Assembly: GCF_000298235.1 (NCBI RefSeq)
Contig: NZ_BAHE01000030.1
Coordinates: forward strand, 1-64,000
Direction of reading: 5' to 3'
DNA: 64,000 nucleotides
Source: Gordonia namibiensis NBRC 108229
GTDB taxonomy: Bacteria; Actinomycetota; Actinomycetes; Mycobacteriales; Mycobacteriaceae
The notes under the pieces were generated by a model, which had not been told where the DNA came from, ran no database searches, and saw nothing but the letters and a program-made list of their open reading frames with translations. A program made the position numbers and the translations under genes. Shown one piece after another: positions 45,351 to 53,115 of this stretch (position 1 is its first letter; the number at the start of each line of letters is the position of its first letter).

Positions 45351-46816
45351 CGCACGTCCGCCGCGGGTACCCGGGTGCGCGCTCGGGCGTCCGGCGTCGG
45401 CGAGCTCGCGAGGTATCTGCCGACCGCCTCACGAATTCCGGCCAGCGCGTCGGCGTCGGAGTCGGCGTCGACGATCACATCGACCATTCCCTGCGCTGCG
45501 AGCCGTCCGGCGAGAATGCCCTGGCGCGCGGCCATCTCGCCGGCGTGCTCGAGGTCGCGATGGACGATCAGACTCGCACCTTCGGGAGGCAACGGCGACA
45601 ACCACGCATCGGCGCGGGCCACGCGCAGGTCCGCCGGGAACAGCGCCAACGCCGCACCGCCGGCCCCCTGCCCCAACATCACCGAGACGGTCGGGACCGC
45701 GACCTTGATCAATTCGACCGTGCAGCGGGCGATCTGGGCGGCGAGCCCGCCCTCCTCGGCGACCGCCGACAGTTCCGCCCCCGGGGTGTCGATGATCGTG
45801 ACGACCGGGAGGCCGAGATCGCCGGCGGCCATGATCGCCCGGCGCGCCTCGCGCAGGTGTCGCGGCCCGGGCAACTCGCCGTCCTCCTGGGACACCCGGT
45901 CGTAGCCGACGACCATCGCCACGCGGCCACCGAAGTCGCTGAGTGCGAAGCGAAGTGGGCCGGCGTCGGACAGTGCCGCCGAATCCCCGTGCGCGAGGAA
46001 CTCGATGAGCCCCGCCCGTCCCGGTTCACGGGTTGCCAGGACGCTCGCCCAGGCGTCGTGCGCCGGCGCACCGGAGTCGTCGGGCGCGGGCTGCGGAGCC
46101 TGCGTCGGCGGCGCATCACCGTGCAGGGCGAGCAGTCTCAGCACCGACGCCAGCCGCCCGGCCAGATCTCCCGGCTCCACCACATCGTCGACGACCGTTG
46201 TGCGAACCAGGTTCTCGGCCGTTTGGACGCCGTCGGGAAAGGGTTCGCCGTAGAGCCCTTCGTACACGCGGGGGCCGAGGAATCCGACGAGGGCGCCCGG
46301 TTGCGCCCACGTCACGTGACCGAGTGAGCCCCACGAGGCGAAGACACCACCTGTCGTGGGATGCCGCAGATAGACGAGGTACGGCAGCCCGGCCGTCTTG
46401 TGCGCGGTGACGGCCCCGGTGATCGCGACCATCTGGAGGAAGGCCGCGGTCCCCTCCTGCATGCGGGTGCCGCCCGATGCGGGCAAGGCGATCAGGGGAA
46501 GGCGTTCGCGGGTGGCCCGGCCGATCGCGTCGACGATCCGTGCACCCGCGTCGCGGCCGATGGACCCGCCGAGAAATCCGAACTCGCTGAGGACGATCGC
46601 CGCCCGGTGGCCGCCGATCAGGCCGGTGCCGGTCATCACCGATTCGTCCGAATCGCTGCGCTCCCGGGCACGGGCGAGGTCGTCGGCGTAGGCGCGGTCG
46701 TCGCCGTCGGAGGTGACCGCGGGGCGGACGATCGCGGAGTCCCACGACTCCCACGATCCGTCGTCGACGATGAGGTCCCGCAAGTCCGCGGCCGACAACC
46801 GTGCCCGTTCACCCAT
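45347..46816 (-). CDS. accD3: acyl-CoA carboxylase carboxyltransferase, AccD3-like
   Basis: A 489-residue protein in which AccD-like (beta) and AccA-like (alpha) carboxyltransferase halves are joined. The first half has LIALPASGGTRMQEGTAAFLQM and the second has VVTIIDTPGAELSAVAEEGG and VSVMLGQGAGGAALALFPAD. It is similar in length and composition to M. tuberculosis AccD3 (Rv0904c), whose acyl-CoA substrate is unclear. A biotinylated alpha subunit is not encoded nearby. ATG 46816 lies 7 nt after TACGGT (46829-46824), consistent with a leaderless transcript. Confidence 0.88.
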   Translation of the reverse strand: MGERARLSAADLRDLIVDDGSWESWDSAIVRPAVTSDGDDRAYADDLARARERSDSDESVMTGTGLIGGHRAAIVLSEFGFLGGSIGRDAGARIVDAIGRATRERLPLIALPASGGTRMQEGTAAFLQMVAITGAVTAHKTAGLPYLVYLRHPTTGGVFASWGSLGHVTWAQPGALVGFLGPRVYEGLYGEPFPDGVQTAENLVRTTVVDDVVEPGDLAGRLASVLRLLALHGDAPPTQAPQPAPDDSGAPAHDAWASVLATREPGRAGLIEFLAHGDSAALSDAGPLRFALSDFGGRVAMVVGYDRVSQEDGELPGPRHLREARRAIMAAGDLGLPVVTIIDTPGAELSAVAEEGGLAAQIARCTVELIKVAVPTVSVMLGQGAGGAALALFPADLRVARADAWLSPLPPEGASLIVHRDLEHAGEMAARQGILAGRLAAQGMVDVIVDADSDADALAGIREAVGRYLASSPTPDARARTRVPAADVR

Positions 46817-46823
46817 GCCTCAC

Positions 46824-46829
46824 ACCGTA
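46824..46829 (-). promoter_or_regulatory. -10 element of leaderless accD3 promoter
   Basis: TACGGT on the minus strand, 7 nt before ATG 46816, with no Shine-Dalgarno. Confidence 0.5.
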
Positions 46830-46861
46830 TCCCGCACGCGGCCTCCGTACGCCGAACGCGG

Positions 46862-47338
46862 TCAGCGGGAGTAGATGACCCTGGTGCGGAAGACGATGTC
46901 GGCGACCGAGCGGCGCCGACGGTCGACGGCCACCCACACCAGGCCGATGGCGAAGACGGTGCAGAACAGGGCTCGCAGCACGGCGACGGCCGGCCGGACG
47001 CGTGAGCCCTTGCTGTTCACCACTCGGAGTCCCATCACGACCGAGCCCAGGGTGCGGCCGGACACCTCCCAGCACGTGGACAGGTAGAACACCGCGGTGA
47101 TCACGAACCCCGTTGTGGTGAACAGGATGTTGAGCTGCGGGAAGTGGAACTCGCTGACGGTGACGGCGAACTTCATCAGGGCGAGACCGAGATAGCACGC
47201 GCCCAGGATGGTCCAGACGACGAGCAGGTCGAGGAAGGCACCGATGCCGCGACTGACGATCCCGGCGTCCTTGTCCCGGTCCTGCACGGCATGCGCCCGG
47301 TGCACCGCCGGATGGTCGGGTTTCGGTTCTGCTGTCAT
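46862..47338 (-). CDS. RDD-family membrane protein
   Basis: A 158-residue RDD-family protein with three hydrophobic helices. The conserved RDD segments are IVSRGIGAFLDLLVVW (R and D of helix 1) and GRTLGSVVMGLRVVN; the end is RRRRSVADIVFRTRVIYS. RDD proteins are small membrane proteins, some linked to ion or osmotic stress. ATG 47338 overlaps the stop of the upstream repeat protein (ATGA), so the two are coupled. Confidence 0.88.
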   Translation of the reverse strand: MTAEPKPDHPAVHRAHAVQDRDKDAGIVSRGIGAFLDLLVVWTILGACYLGLALMKFAVTVSEFHFPQLNILFTTTGFVITAVFYLSTCWEVSGRTLGSVVMGLRVVNSKGSRVRPAVAVLRALFCTVFAIGLVWVAVDRRRRSVADIVFRTRVIYSR

Positions 47339-48018
47339 CTGCCTGCACCGTCCTGGCCGGGCTCGTCGGCGACCTCGGCGGCGCGTCGACGCAGGAACCT
47401 GTTGACCGCGTTGGCGACCGCGTCGTCGGCACGTTCGCTGGTGCTGCGCACGTCGGTCATCACGTCGGCGGTGACCGATGTGCTGGCCTCCCTGATGATG
47501 TCCGGGAGGTCGACGCCGTCGATGATCTCCTCGGCGAGGCCGACGAGGTCGACGCGGTCGAGAATGGCCTCGATGTCTATCCGCGAAGCCACCGCGTCGA
47601 GGTCGACGGTCCCGATGACCTCGTCGATGTCCACCAGGGCGATGGCCTTCATCAGATCCACCTGCGCGACAGCACGATCGAGGTCGACCGTCTCGATCAC
47701 CGCGTCGAGATCGATGACCGCGAGGACCTCGGCGATGAGCCGGTGCAGATCGACGTTGCGCAACACGAGGTCGGTGAGGTCGACCTCCTCGGTGAGGACC
47801 TCGACGACCTCGCGGACGACCGCACCGAGGATCGTCCGCGTCGTCGTGGCGACCCGGACGCGTGTGTCGTCGATCAACCGCTGCGCCCTGGTACGTGCCG
47901 CGCCGATGATCCCGCCCGCGACCGGCAGGCGTTCGGCCGCGTCGACGACGACCCCCGCGAAACGCCACGACTCCCTCACCAATTGGGATGTCGCACCGCC
48001 CCGCGGCTCTGGGTTCAC
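47335..48018 (-). CDS. nonapeptide-repeat (VDLDAVIxx) protein coupled to RDD gene
   Basis: A 227-residue protein of unknown function. From about residue 80 to 175 it is built from 9-residue units of the form [VI]D[LI]XX[AVIL][IVL]XX: IDLDAVIET, VDLDRAVAQ, VDLMKAIAL, VDIDEVIGT, VDLDAVASR, IDIEAILDR, with less regular units on both sides. An amphipathic fold is implied. Similar repeats are fused to RDD domains in some actinobacterial proteins; here the parts are separate, coupled by ATGA. The GTG at 48018 follows GATAAT (48030-48025) by 6 nt, supporting a leaderless start and rejecting the longer frame upstream. Confidence 0.8.
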   Translation of the reverse strand: MNPEPRGGATSQLVRESWRFAGVVVDAAERLPVAGGIIGAARTRAQRLIDDTRVRVATTTRTILGAVVREVVEVLTEEVDLTDLVLRNVDLHRLIAEVLAVIDLDAVIETVDLDRAVAQVDLMKAIALVDIDEVIGTVDLDAVASRIDIEAILDRVDLVGLAEEIIDGVDLPDIIREASTSVTADVMTDVRSTSERADDAVANAVNRFLRRRAAEVADEPGQDGAGR

Positions 48019-48024
48019 CGCCGA

Positions 48025-48030
48025 ATTATC
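48025..48030 (-). promoter_or_regulatory. -10 element of leaderless promoter for the repeat-protein/RDD pair
   Basis: GATAAT (five of six matches to TATAAT) on the minus strand, 6 nt before GTG 48018. No Shine-Dalgarno is present. Confidence 0.6.
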
Positions 48031-48179
48031 GCACGCGGGGATCGGCCCGGACCGTCGCAATCGTGTCACGTCGTGTGCCGTGTAACGACCCCGGCGCAGG
48101 GCCGATATGTGGCTCGAGGCTCGTCGAAACAAGTGCGCGTCATGATGGTTGAGAAGTCCTATGAGAGGTTCGTTCGACG

Positions 48180-49241
48180 ATGCCCGAATCTGTGTCCCCA
48201 CGCCGGAAGCCGCTGTCCCGGTGGTTGCTCGCAGCCCCTGTCGCCGCGGCCGCATTCGCTGCCGCCGGCTGCGTGATCGACGGTCCGGTGACCGGTCCGT
48301 CCACGACGCCCGAGACCACCTCGGCCGCCGCGCTCCCGACCGCATCGGCCGCCGCCGAGACCCCGCTGCCCACCGCGTCGGCCGTGATCGCCGTGGTCTC
48401 GGCACCGGCCGCGGACGACGCGCTGCAGACGCTGAACACCCTGGCCGTCAAGGGACGCGCACCCAAGACCGGATACGACCGCGACCTGTTCGGGCAGGCC
48501 TGGTCCGATGACGTCACCGTCGACGGCGGACACAACGGTTGCGACACCCGCAACGACATCCTGCGTCGCGACCTGACCGACATCACCCTCAAGCCGGGTT
48601 CCAACGGTTGCGCGGTCCTGTCGGGCACGCTCGACGACCCGTACACCGGCACGACGATCCGGTTCGTCCGCGGTCAGAGCACCTCCTCGGCGGTCCAGAT
48701 CGATCACGTCGTCGCGCTCTCGGACGCGTGGCAGAAGGGCGCGCAGCAACTCTCGCCGCAGCAGCGTGTCGACTTCGCCAACGACCCGCGCAACCTGCAG
48801 GCGGTCGACGGTCCGACGAACCAGAAGAAGGGCGCCGGCGACGCCGCGACCTGGCTGCCGCCGAAGAAGGACTACCGGTGCACCTACGTGTCCCGTCAGG
48901 TCGAGGTGAAGGCCGCCTACCGGCTCTGGGTGACCCAGGCGGAGAAGGACGCGATCACCCGCGTCCTGACCTCGTGCGGTGCCACCGCGGCGGCGCCGAC
49001 GACCACCGAGCGCACCGAGACGCGCACCTCCACGGCGACCCCGGTCCCCGAGACGACCTACACGCCGCCGCGGCTCTACGCCCCGCCGGCCGACACGGCA
49101 CCGCCCGCCGAGGCGCCCGGCTCGGTCTACTACAAGAACTGTTCGGCGGCACGCGCGGCCGGTGCCGCCCCGTTGTACGCGGGTCAGCCCGGCTACCGCG
49201 CCAAGCTCGACCGCGACGGTGACGGAGTCGCCTGCGAGTAG
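48180..49241 (+). CDS. secreted HNH-family nuclease lipoprotein with excalibur domain
   Basis: A 353-residue protein. The signal peptide runs to residue 30 and ends FAAAGC (Cys31 lipidation likely). A Ser/Thr/Ala linker leads to a DUF1524/HNH-like nuclease domain (about 90-270): FGQAWSDDV, QIDHVVALSDAW with the core His-Asp, and NLQAVDGPTNQKKGAGDAATWLPP. The C-terminus (317-353) is an excalibur calcium-binding module (YYKNCSAARAAG, LDRDGDGVACE). Such proteins are exported nucleases. It is the only plus-strand gene in this stretch and converges on sucD. Confidence 0.87.
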   Translation: MPESVSPRRKPLSRWLLAAPVAAAAFAAAGCVIDGPVTGPSTTPETTSAAALPTASAAAETPLPTASAVIAVVSAPAADDALQTLNTLAVKGRAPKTGYDRDLFGQAWSDDVTVDGGHNGCDTRNDILRRDLTDITLKPGSNGCAVLSGTLDDPYTGTTIRFVRGQSTSSAVQIDHVVALSDAWQKGAQQLSPQQRVDFANDPRNLQAVDGPTNQKKGAGDAATWLPPKKDYRCTYVSRQVEVKAAYRLWVTQAEKDAITRVLTSCGATAAAPTTTERTETRTSTATPVPETTYTPPRLYAPPADTAPPAEAPGSVYYKNCSAARAAGAAPLYAGQPGYRAKLDRDGDGVACE

Positions 49242-49267
49242 GCGTCACCCGGCACACCGAGCGCACG

Positions 49268-49302
49268 AAAAAACCCGAGCGGATGGTCCCGCTCGGGTTT
49301 TT
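49268..49302. terminator. bidirectional intrinsic terminator
   Basis: AAAAACCCGAGCGG (49269-49282) pairs with CCGCTCGGGTTTTT (49289-49302) around a 6-nt loop. T runs follow on both strands. It lies between the convergent HNH and sucD genes and serves both. Confidence 0.92.
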
Positions 49303-49318
49303 CGGTGTCGAAGACGAC

Positions 49319-50221
49319 TCAGAGAGCCTCGAAGAGCTCCCGTGCCAGCGCGGCGGTCTCGGACGGCGTCTTGCCGACCTTCACGCCTGCGGCCTCGAGG
49401 GCCTCCTTCTTGGCCTGTGCGGTGCCGGAGCTACCGGACACGATCGCACCGGCGTGACCCATGGTCTTGCCCTCCGGCGCGGTGAAGCCCGCGACGTAGC
49501 CGACGACCGGCTTGGAGACGTTGGCCTTGATGTAGTCGGCGGCACGCTCCTCGGCGTCGCCACCGATCTCACCGATCATGACGATCAGCTTGGTCTCGGG
49601 GTCCTTCTCGAACGCCTCGATGGCGTCGATGTGGGTGGTGCCGATGACCGGGTCGCCGCCGATGCCGATGGCGGTCGAGAAGCCGAGGTCGCGCAGCTCG
49701 TACATCATCTGGTAGGTCAGGGTGCCCGACTTGGAGACCAGACCGATCGGGCCCTTGCCGGTGATGTTGTTCGGCGTGATGCCGACCAGAGCCTCACCCG
49801 GGGTGATGATGCCGGGGCAGTTGGGACCGATGATGCGGGTCTTGGCGCCCTTCTCCACGTTGTAGGCCCACGCATAGGCGCTGTCCTGCACCGGGATGCC
49901 CTCGGTGATGACGACCAGCAGCGGGATCTCCGCGTCGATCGCCTCGATGATGGCGTCCTTGGAGAACTTCGGCGGCACGAAGGCGATCGAGGTGTCGGCC
50001 CCGGTCTCCTTCATGGCCTCTTCGACGGAGGCGAACACCGGCAGTTCGACATTGTTGCCGTCGGCGTCGACATGCGACACCGTGGTGCCGGCCTTGCGCG
50101 CGTTCACGCCGCCGACGACGTTGGTGCCGGCCTTGAGCATCAGGGCGGTGTGCTTGGTGCCCTCACCACCGGTGATGCCCTGGACGATGACCTTGTTGTC
50201 CTTGTTCAGAAAGATCGACAT
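49319..50221 (-). CDS. sucD: succinyl-CoA synthetase (ADP-forming) alpha subunit
   Basis: A 300-residue TCA-cycle enzyme subunit that binds CoA and carries the phosphohistidine. The N-terminal Rossmann CoA-binding part is [16 protein letters not shown], the middle has [10 protein letters not shown], and the active-site His is in [13 protein letters not shown]. It pairs with SucC, 14 nt upstream. ATG 50221 has AAGGGAG. M. tuberculosis Rv0952 is in the same neighbourhood. Confidence 0.96.
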   Translation of the reverse strand: MSIFLNKDNKVIVQGITGGEGTKHTALMLKAGTNVVGGVNARKAGTTVSHVDADGNNVELPVFASVEEAMKETGADTSIAFVPPKFSKDAIIEAIDAEIPLLVVITEGIPVQDSAYAWAYNVEKGAKTRIIGPNCPGIITPGEALVGITPNNITGKGPIGLVSKSGTLTYQMMYELRDLGFSTAIGIGGDPVIGTTHIDAIEAFEKDPETKLIVMIGEIGGDAEERAADYIKANVSKPVVGYVAGFTAPEGKTMGHAGAIVSGSSGTAQAKKEALEAAGVKVGKTPSETAALARELFEAL

Positions 50222-50235
50222 TTTCCGTGGCTCCC

Positions 50236-51399
50236 TTACTTGCTCGCCAGCTCGGCGGCCTTGTCGGCGCCCGAGTCCATGGTTTCGGCGAGCGTGACCA
50301 GCGGGTGGTTCGCATCGGCCAGGATCTTGCGACCTTCGTCGACCTTGTTGCCGTCGAGGCGGACGACGAGAGGCTTGTTGGCCTCCGACCCCAGCTTCTC
50401 CAGGGCGCCGACGATGCCGTTGGCGACCGCGTCACACGCGGTGATGCCACCGAAGACGTTCACGAAGACGCTCTTGACCTGATCATCGTTGAGGATGACG
50501 TCCAGGCCGGCGGCCATGACCTCGGCCGAGGCACCGCCACCGATGTCGAGGAAGTTGGCCGGCTTCACGCCGTTGTGCTTCTCACCGGCGTAGGCGACGA
50601 CGTCGAGGGTCGACATGACCAGACCCGCACCGTTGCCGATGATGCCGACCTGTCCGTCGAGCTTGACGTAGTTGAGGTCGTTCTCCTTGGCCTTCAGCTC
50701 GAGCGGATCGGTCGCCTCGATGTCGGCGAACTCCGCGTGGCCGGGCTGACGGAAATCGGCGTTCTCGTCGAGGGTGACCTTGCCGTCGAGGGCCAGGATC
50801 TGATCGTCCGGGGTGCGGACGAGCGGGTTGACCTCCACCAGGGTGGCGTCTTCGGCGACGAAGACCTCCCACAGCTTCTGGATGGTCACGGCTGCGGCGT
50901 CGAGGACCTCGGCAGGCAGGTGGCCCTGCTCGGCGATCGAGCGGGCGGTCTCCAGGTCGACACCCTTGACGGCGTCGACGGCGACCCGGGCGAGACGCTC
51001 GGGCTTGGTCGCAGCGACCTCTTCGATCTCCATGCCACCCTCGACCGAGCACATGGCCAGGTAGGTGCGGTTGGAACGATCGAGGAGGAAGGAGATGTAG
51101 TACTCCTCCGCGATGTCGCTGGCCTCGGCGACCAGCAACTTCTTCACGACGTGGCCCTTGATGTCGAGGCCAAGGATGTTGGAGGCGTGGGACTGCGCGT
51201 CGTCCGGGGTCGCGGCGTACTTCACGCCGCCTGCCTTGCCACGTCCGCCGGTCTTGACCTGCGCCTTGATCATCACGGGCTTGCCGATTTCCTCGGCGAT
51301 CGCCCGCGCGTCGGCGGCATCATCGGTCACCCGACCGGGTGTGGTGGGAACCCCGTGCTTGGCGAACAGTTCCTTCGCCTGGTATTCGAAGAGATCCAT
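50236..51399 (-). CDS. sucC: succinyl-CoA synthetase (ADP-forming) beta subunit
   Basis: A 387-residue ATP-grasp subunit that converts succinyl-CoA plus ADP to succinate plus ATP (reverse reaction also known). Visible are [31 protein letters not shown] and VEVNPLV in the ATP-grasp fold, and [12 protein letters not shown] near the C-terminus. ATG 51399 follows GGTGAG. A -10 candidate TAGAGT lies at 51461-51456 on the minus strand. It is first in sucCD. Confidence 0.96.
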   Translation of the reverse strand: MDLFEYQAKELFAKHGVPTTPGRVTDDAADARAIAEEIGKPVMIKAQVKTGGRGKAGGVKYAATPDDAQSHASNILGLDIKGHVVKKLLVAEASDIAEEYYISFLLDRSNRTYLAMCSVEGGMEIEEVAATKPERLARVAVDAVKGVDLETARSIAEQGHLPAEVLDAAAVTIQKLWEVFVAEDATLVEVNPLVRTPDDQILALDGKVTLDENADFRQPGHAEFADIEATDPLELKAKENDLNYVKLDGQVGIIGNGAGLVMSTLDVVAYAGEKHNGVKPANFLDIGGGASAEVMAAGLDVILNDDQVKSVFVNVFGGITACDAVANGIVGALEKLGSEANKPLVVRLDGNKVDEGRKILADANHPLVTLAETMDSGADKAAELASK

Positions 51400-51704
51400 T
51401 CAGCTCACCATCTCGTAGATTTGCCCGCCGAAGGGTGTAACGCGGGCCATATCGGACTCTAAACCCGTGCTGTATTGCCCCTTCGCGCGCACCCTGCCCT
51501 TGTGCGACAGATCACTCGCTCGGTCCCAACCTACTCGCGAGTACCTCTCGGTACCTCTCACCTGGCAGATTCGCCCGTCCGGAGACCCGGCCTCGCGCAC
51601 ACGCGGCGCAGGGTGTTGAATCGATCGCGGCGACGAACCCGGGGAGCCTTTCATCCAGGCCGGCAAACCCCAGATTCGACGGCTTGACGAAGTTGGAGAA
51701 ATCC

Positions 51705-51720
51705 TGTGACTCAGCTCACA
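51705..51720 (+). promoter_or_regulatory. CRP/GlxR-type binding box
   Basis: TGTGA-CTCAGC-TCACA is a perfect match to the TGTGA-N6-TCACA consensus of actinobacterial CRP/GlxR (Rv3676-type). It is about 42 bp upstream of the -35 of the M23 peptidase promoter candidate, an activator-like position. It is about 245 bp upstream of the sucC -10. Confidence 0.75.
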
Positions 51721-51746
51721 AATTTCCGATTAGCGGCTTTCTACGG

Positions 51747-51776
51747 TTGGACTTGCCGCAATCATTTCGTTACCGT
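51747..51776 (+). promoter_or_regulatory. promoter candidate of the M23 peptidase gene
   Basis: -35 TTGGAC (51747-51752), an 18-nt spacer, and -10 TACCGT (51771-51776). Confidence 0.5.
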
Positions 51777-51844
51777 CGGCTCTCAGAGTTGGTCACAGAA
51801 GGATTACGGACAAAACGTCGGATCCGCGGTAGCGAAGAGATGAG

Positions 51845-53008
51845 GTGGACGATTTGGCGGGACCCGGAGTCTCACGCGGATCGAGCCGCGTCCGATCGGG
51901 CGGGTTGGTCGACGACCTCACGGCAGAGGAGATGACCACCATCATCCCCTTCGTCGACGACGACACGGACTACGACCCCAGCGATTACGACTTCGGCCAC
52001 GAAGCCCACCGCTCGTCTGGTTCCACCACCCGGACACCGTCCGAAGAGACCACCTGGACTCCCTCGTCCTGGAAGGGCTACTACCGCCCGACCCACTCGG
52101 AGATCACTCAGGACATCCTGATCCCCGAGCACGAGTTCGATCAGTACGAACACGACGAGCCGTTCGACGTCGAAGGCGCCGAGCTCGACATGCTCGTCGA
52201 CCTGGACTCCGACCAAGCCGAGAACGAGTCCCACTCCGATCTCCGCCCGTTCCGCACGAACCCGGCCGGCCAGCGCGTCCGTCGCGGCGGCAAACACCGC
52301 ATCGCAGCCCCGCCGAACGCCCTCAAGGGCGGACGCGCCGCCCTGATCGCCATGGCAGCCGGCGCAGCCGTTGCAGCGGTCTCCCAGGTGGGTGCCACCG
52401 ACGACGCATCGACCAACACCGCCACCACGAACGCCGCAGCCGTCAACGACGCCACGGCCCCCGTCGACCTCGGTCCGGGAGTCGCCACCGCGTCGCCGAT
52501 CACGGACCAGATGAACGTCTTCACCGACCAGCTCGGCGTCGGCGCCAAGATGGCCGCCGAGGAAGCGCAGCGCGAGGCCCTGGCCCGTCGCCCGCTCTAC
52601 ACCTCGCCGATCCCGCTCGGCCAGTACTCGTTCACCTCGGCCTTCGCGATGCGCTGGGGCACCATGCATGGCGGCATCGATCTTGCGGCACCGCTGGGCA
52701 CCCCGATCCATGCGGTCACCGACGGCGTCGTGATCAAGGCCGAGCCGGCCTCCGGGTACGGCCACTGGGTCCAGGTGCGCGCCGACGACGGCACGGTCAC
52801 CATGTACGGCCACATGTCCTCTTCGGGCGTGCTCGTCAGCGCGGGCCAGAAGGTCACCGCCGGCGACGTCATCGCACTGGTCGGCAACGAGGGCTTCTCC
52901 TTCGGCCCGCACTGCCACTTCGAGGTGTGGAAGGACGGCAACACCAAGATCGATCCGGTGCCGTGGCTCGCCTCCAAGGGCGTCAAGCTCGCCGGCTACA
53001 CCGGCTAG
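51845..53008 (+). CDS. M23-family peptidase, membrane-anchored (Rv0950c-like)
   Basis: A 387-residue predicted cell-wall endopeptidase. An acidic disordered region (residues 30-150) is followed by a hydrophobic segment (about 165-185) that likely anchors it. The M23/LytM domain (about 260-385) has the Zn ligands HGGID and HCHFEV. Family members cut peptidoglycan cross-links. M. tuberculosis Rv0950c lies in the same place. The start is uncertain: GTG 51845 (weak GAAGAG upstream) or ATG 51932 (AGAGGAG too close to the start). A CRP/GlxR box lies upstream. Confidence 0.85.
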   Translation: MDDLAGPGVSRGSSRVRSGGLVDDLTAEEMTTIIPFVDDDTDYDPSDYDFGHEAHRSSGSTTRTPSEETTWTPSSWKGYYRPTHSEITQDILIPEHEFDQYEHDEPFDVEGAELDMLVDLDSDQAENESHSDLRPFRTNPAGQRVRRGGKHRIAAPPNALKGGRAALIAMAAGAAVAAVSQVGATDDASTNTATTNAAAVNDATAPVDLGPGVATASPITDQMNVFTDQLGVGAKMAAEEAQREALARRPLYTSPIPLGQYSFTSAFAMRWGTMHGGIDLAAPLGTPIHAVTDGVVIKAEPASGYGHWVQVRADDGTVTMYGHMSSSGVLVSAGQKVTAGDVIALVGNEGFSFGPHCHFEVWKDGNTKIDPVPWLASKGVKLAGYTG

Positions 53009-53056
53009 GTCTCTCTCCCTCTCAAGGCGTACGCCGCGCTCTCGCGCTCTCGCGCC

Positions 53057-53103
53057 ATCACGTTGCGTTCTGCACCGTTTTCCGGCACACAACGCAACGT
53101 GAT
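53057..53103. terminator. hairpin between convergent peptidase and uvrD genes
   Basis: ATCACGTTGCGTT (53057-53069) pairs perfectly with AACGCAACGTGAT (53091-53103) around a 21-nt loop containing CCGTTTTCCGG. It sits between the peptidase stop (53008) and the helicase stop (53116), without a U-tract. Confidence 0.6.
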
Positions 53104-53115
53104 CGAGCGGGGTCC

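Larger units (their letters stand above)
51400..51844. promoter_or_regulatory. 445-nt intergenic region between sucC and the M23 peptidase gene
   Basis: No gene is convincing here; the short frames in this stretch are not supported. It contains the sucC leader and its TAGAGT -10 (51461-51456, minus), a perfect CRP/GlxR-type box (51705-51720), a plus-strand promoter candidate TTGGAC-N18-TACCGT (51747-51776), and an untranslated leader to the peptidase start. Confidence 0.6.

Noticed and set aside
51777-51931. Possible c-di-AMP (ydaO) riboswitch before the M23 peptidase
   Set aside because: The family context fits, but I cannot see the conserved ydaO sequence blocks, so I leave it as plain leader.
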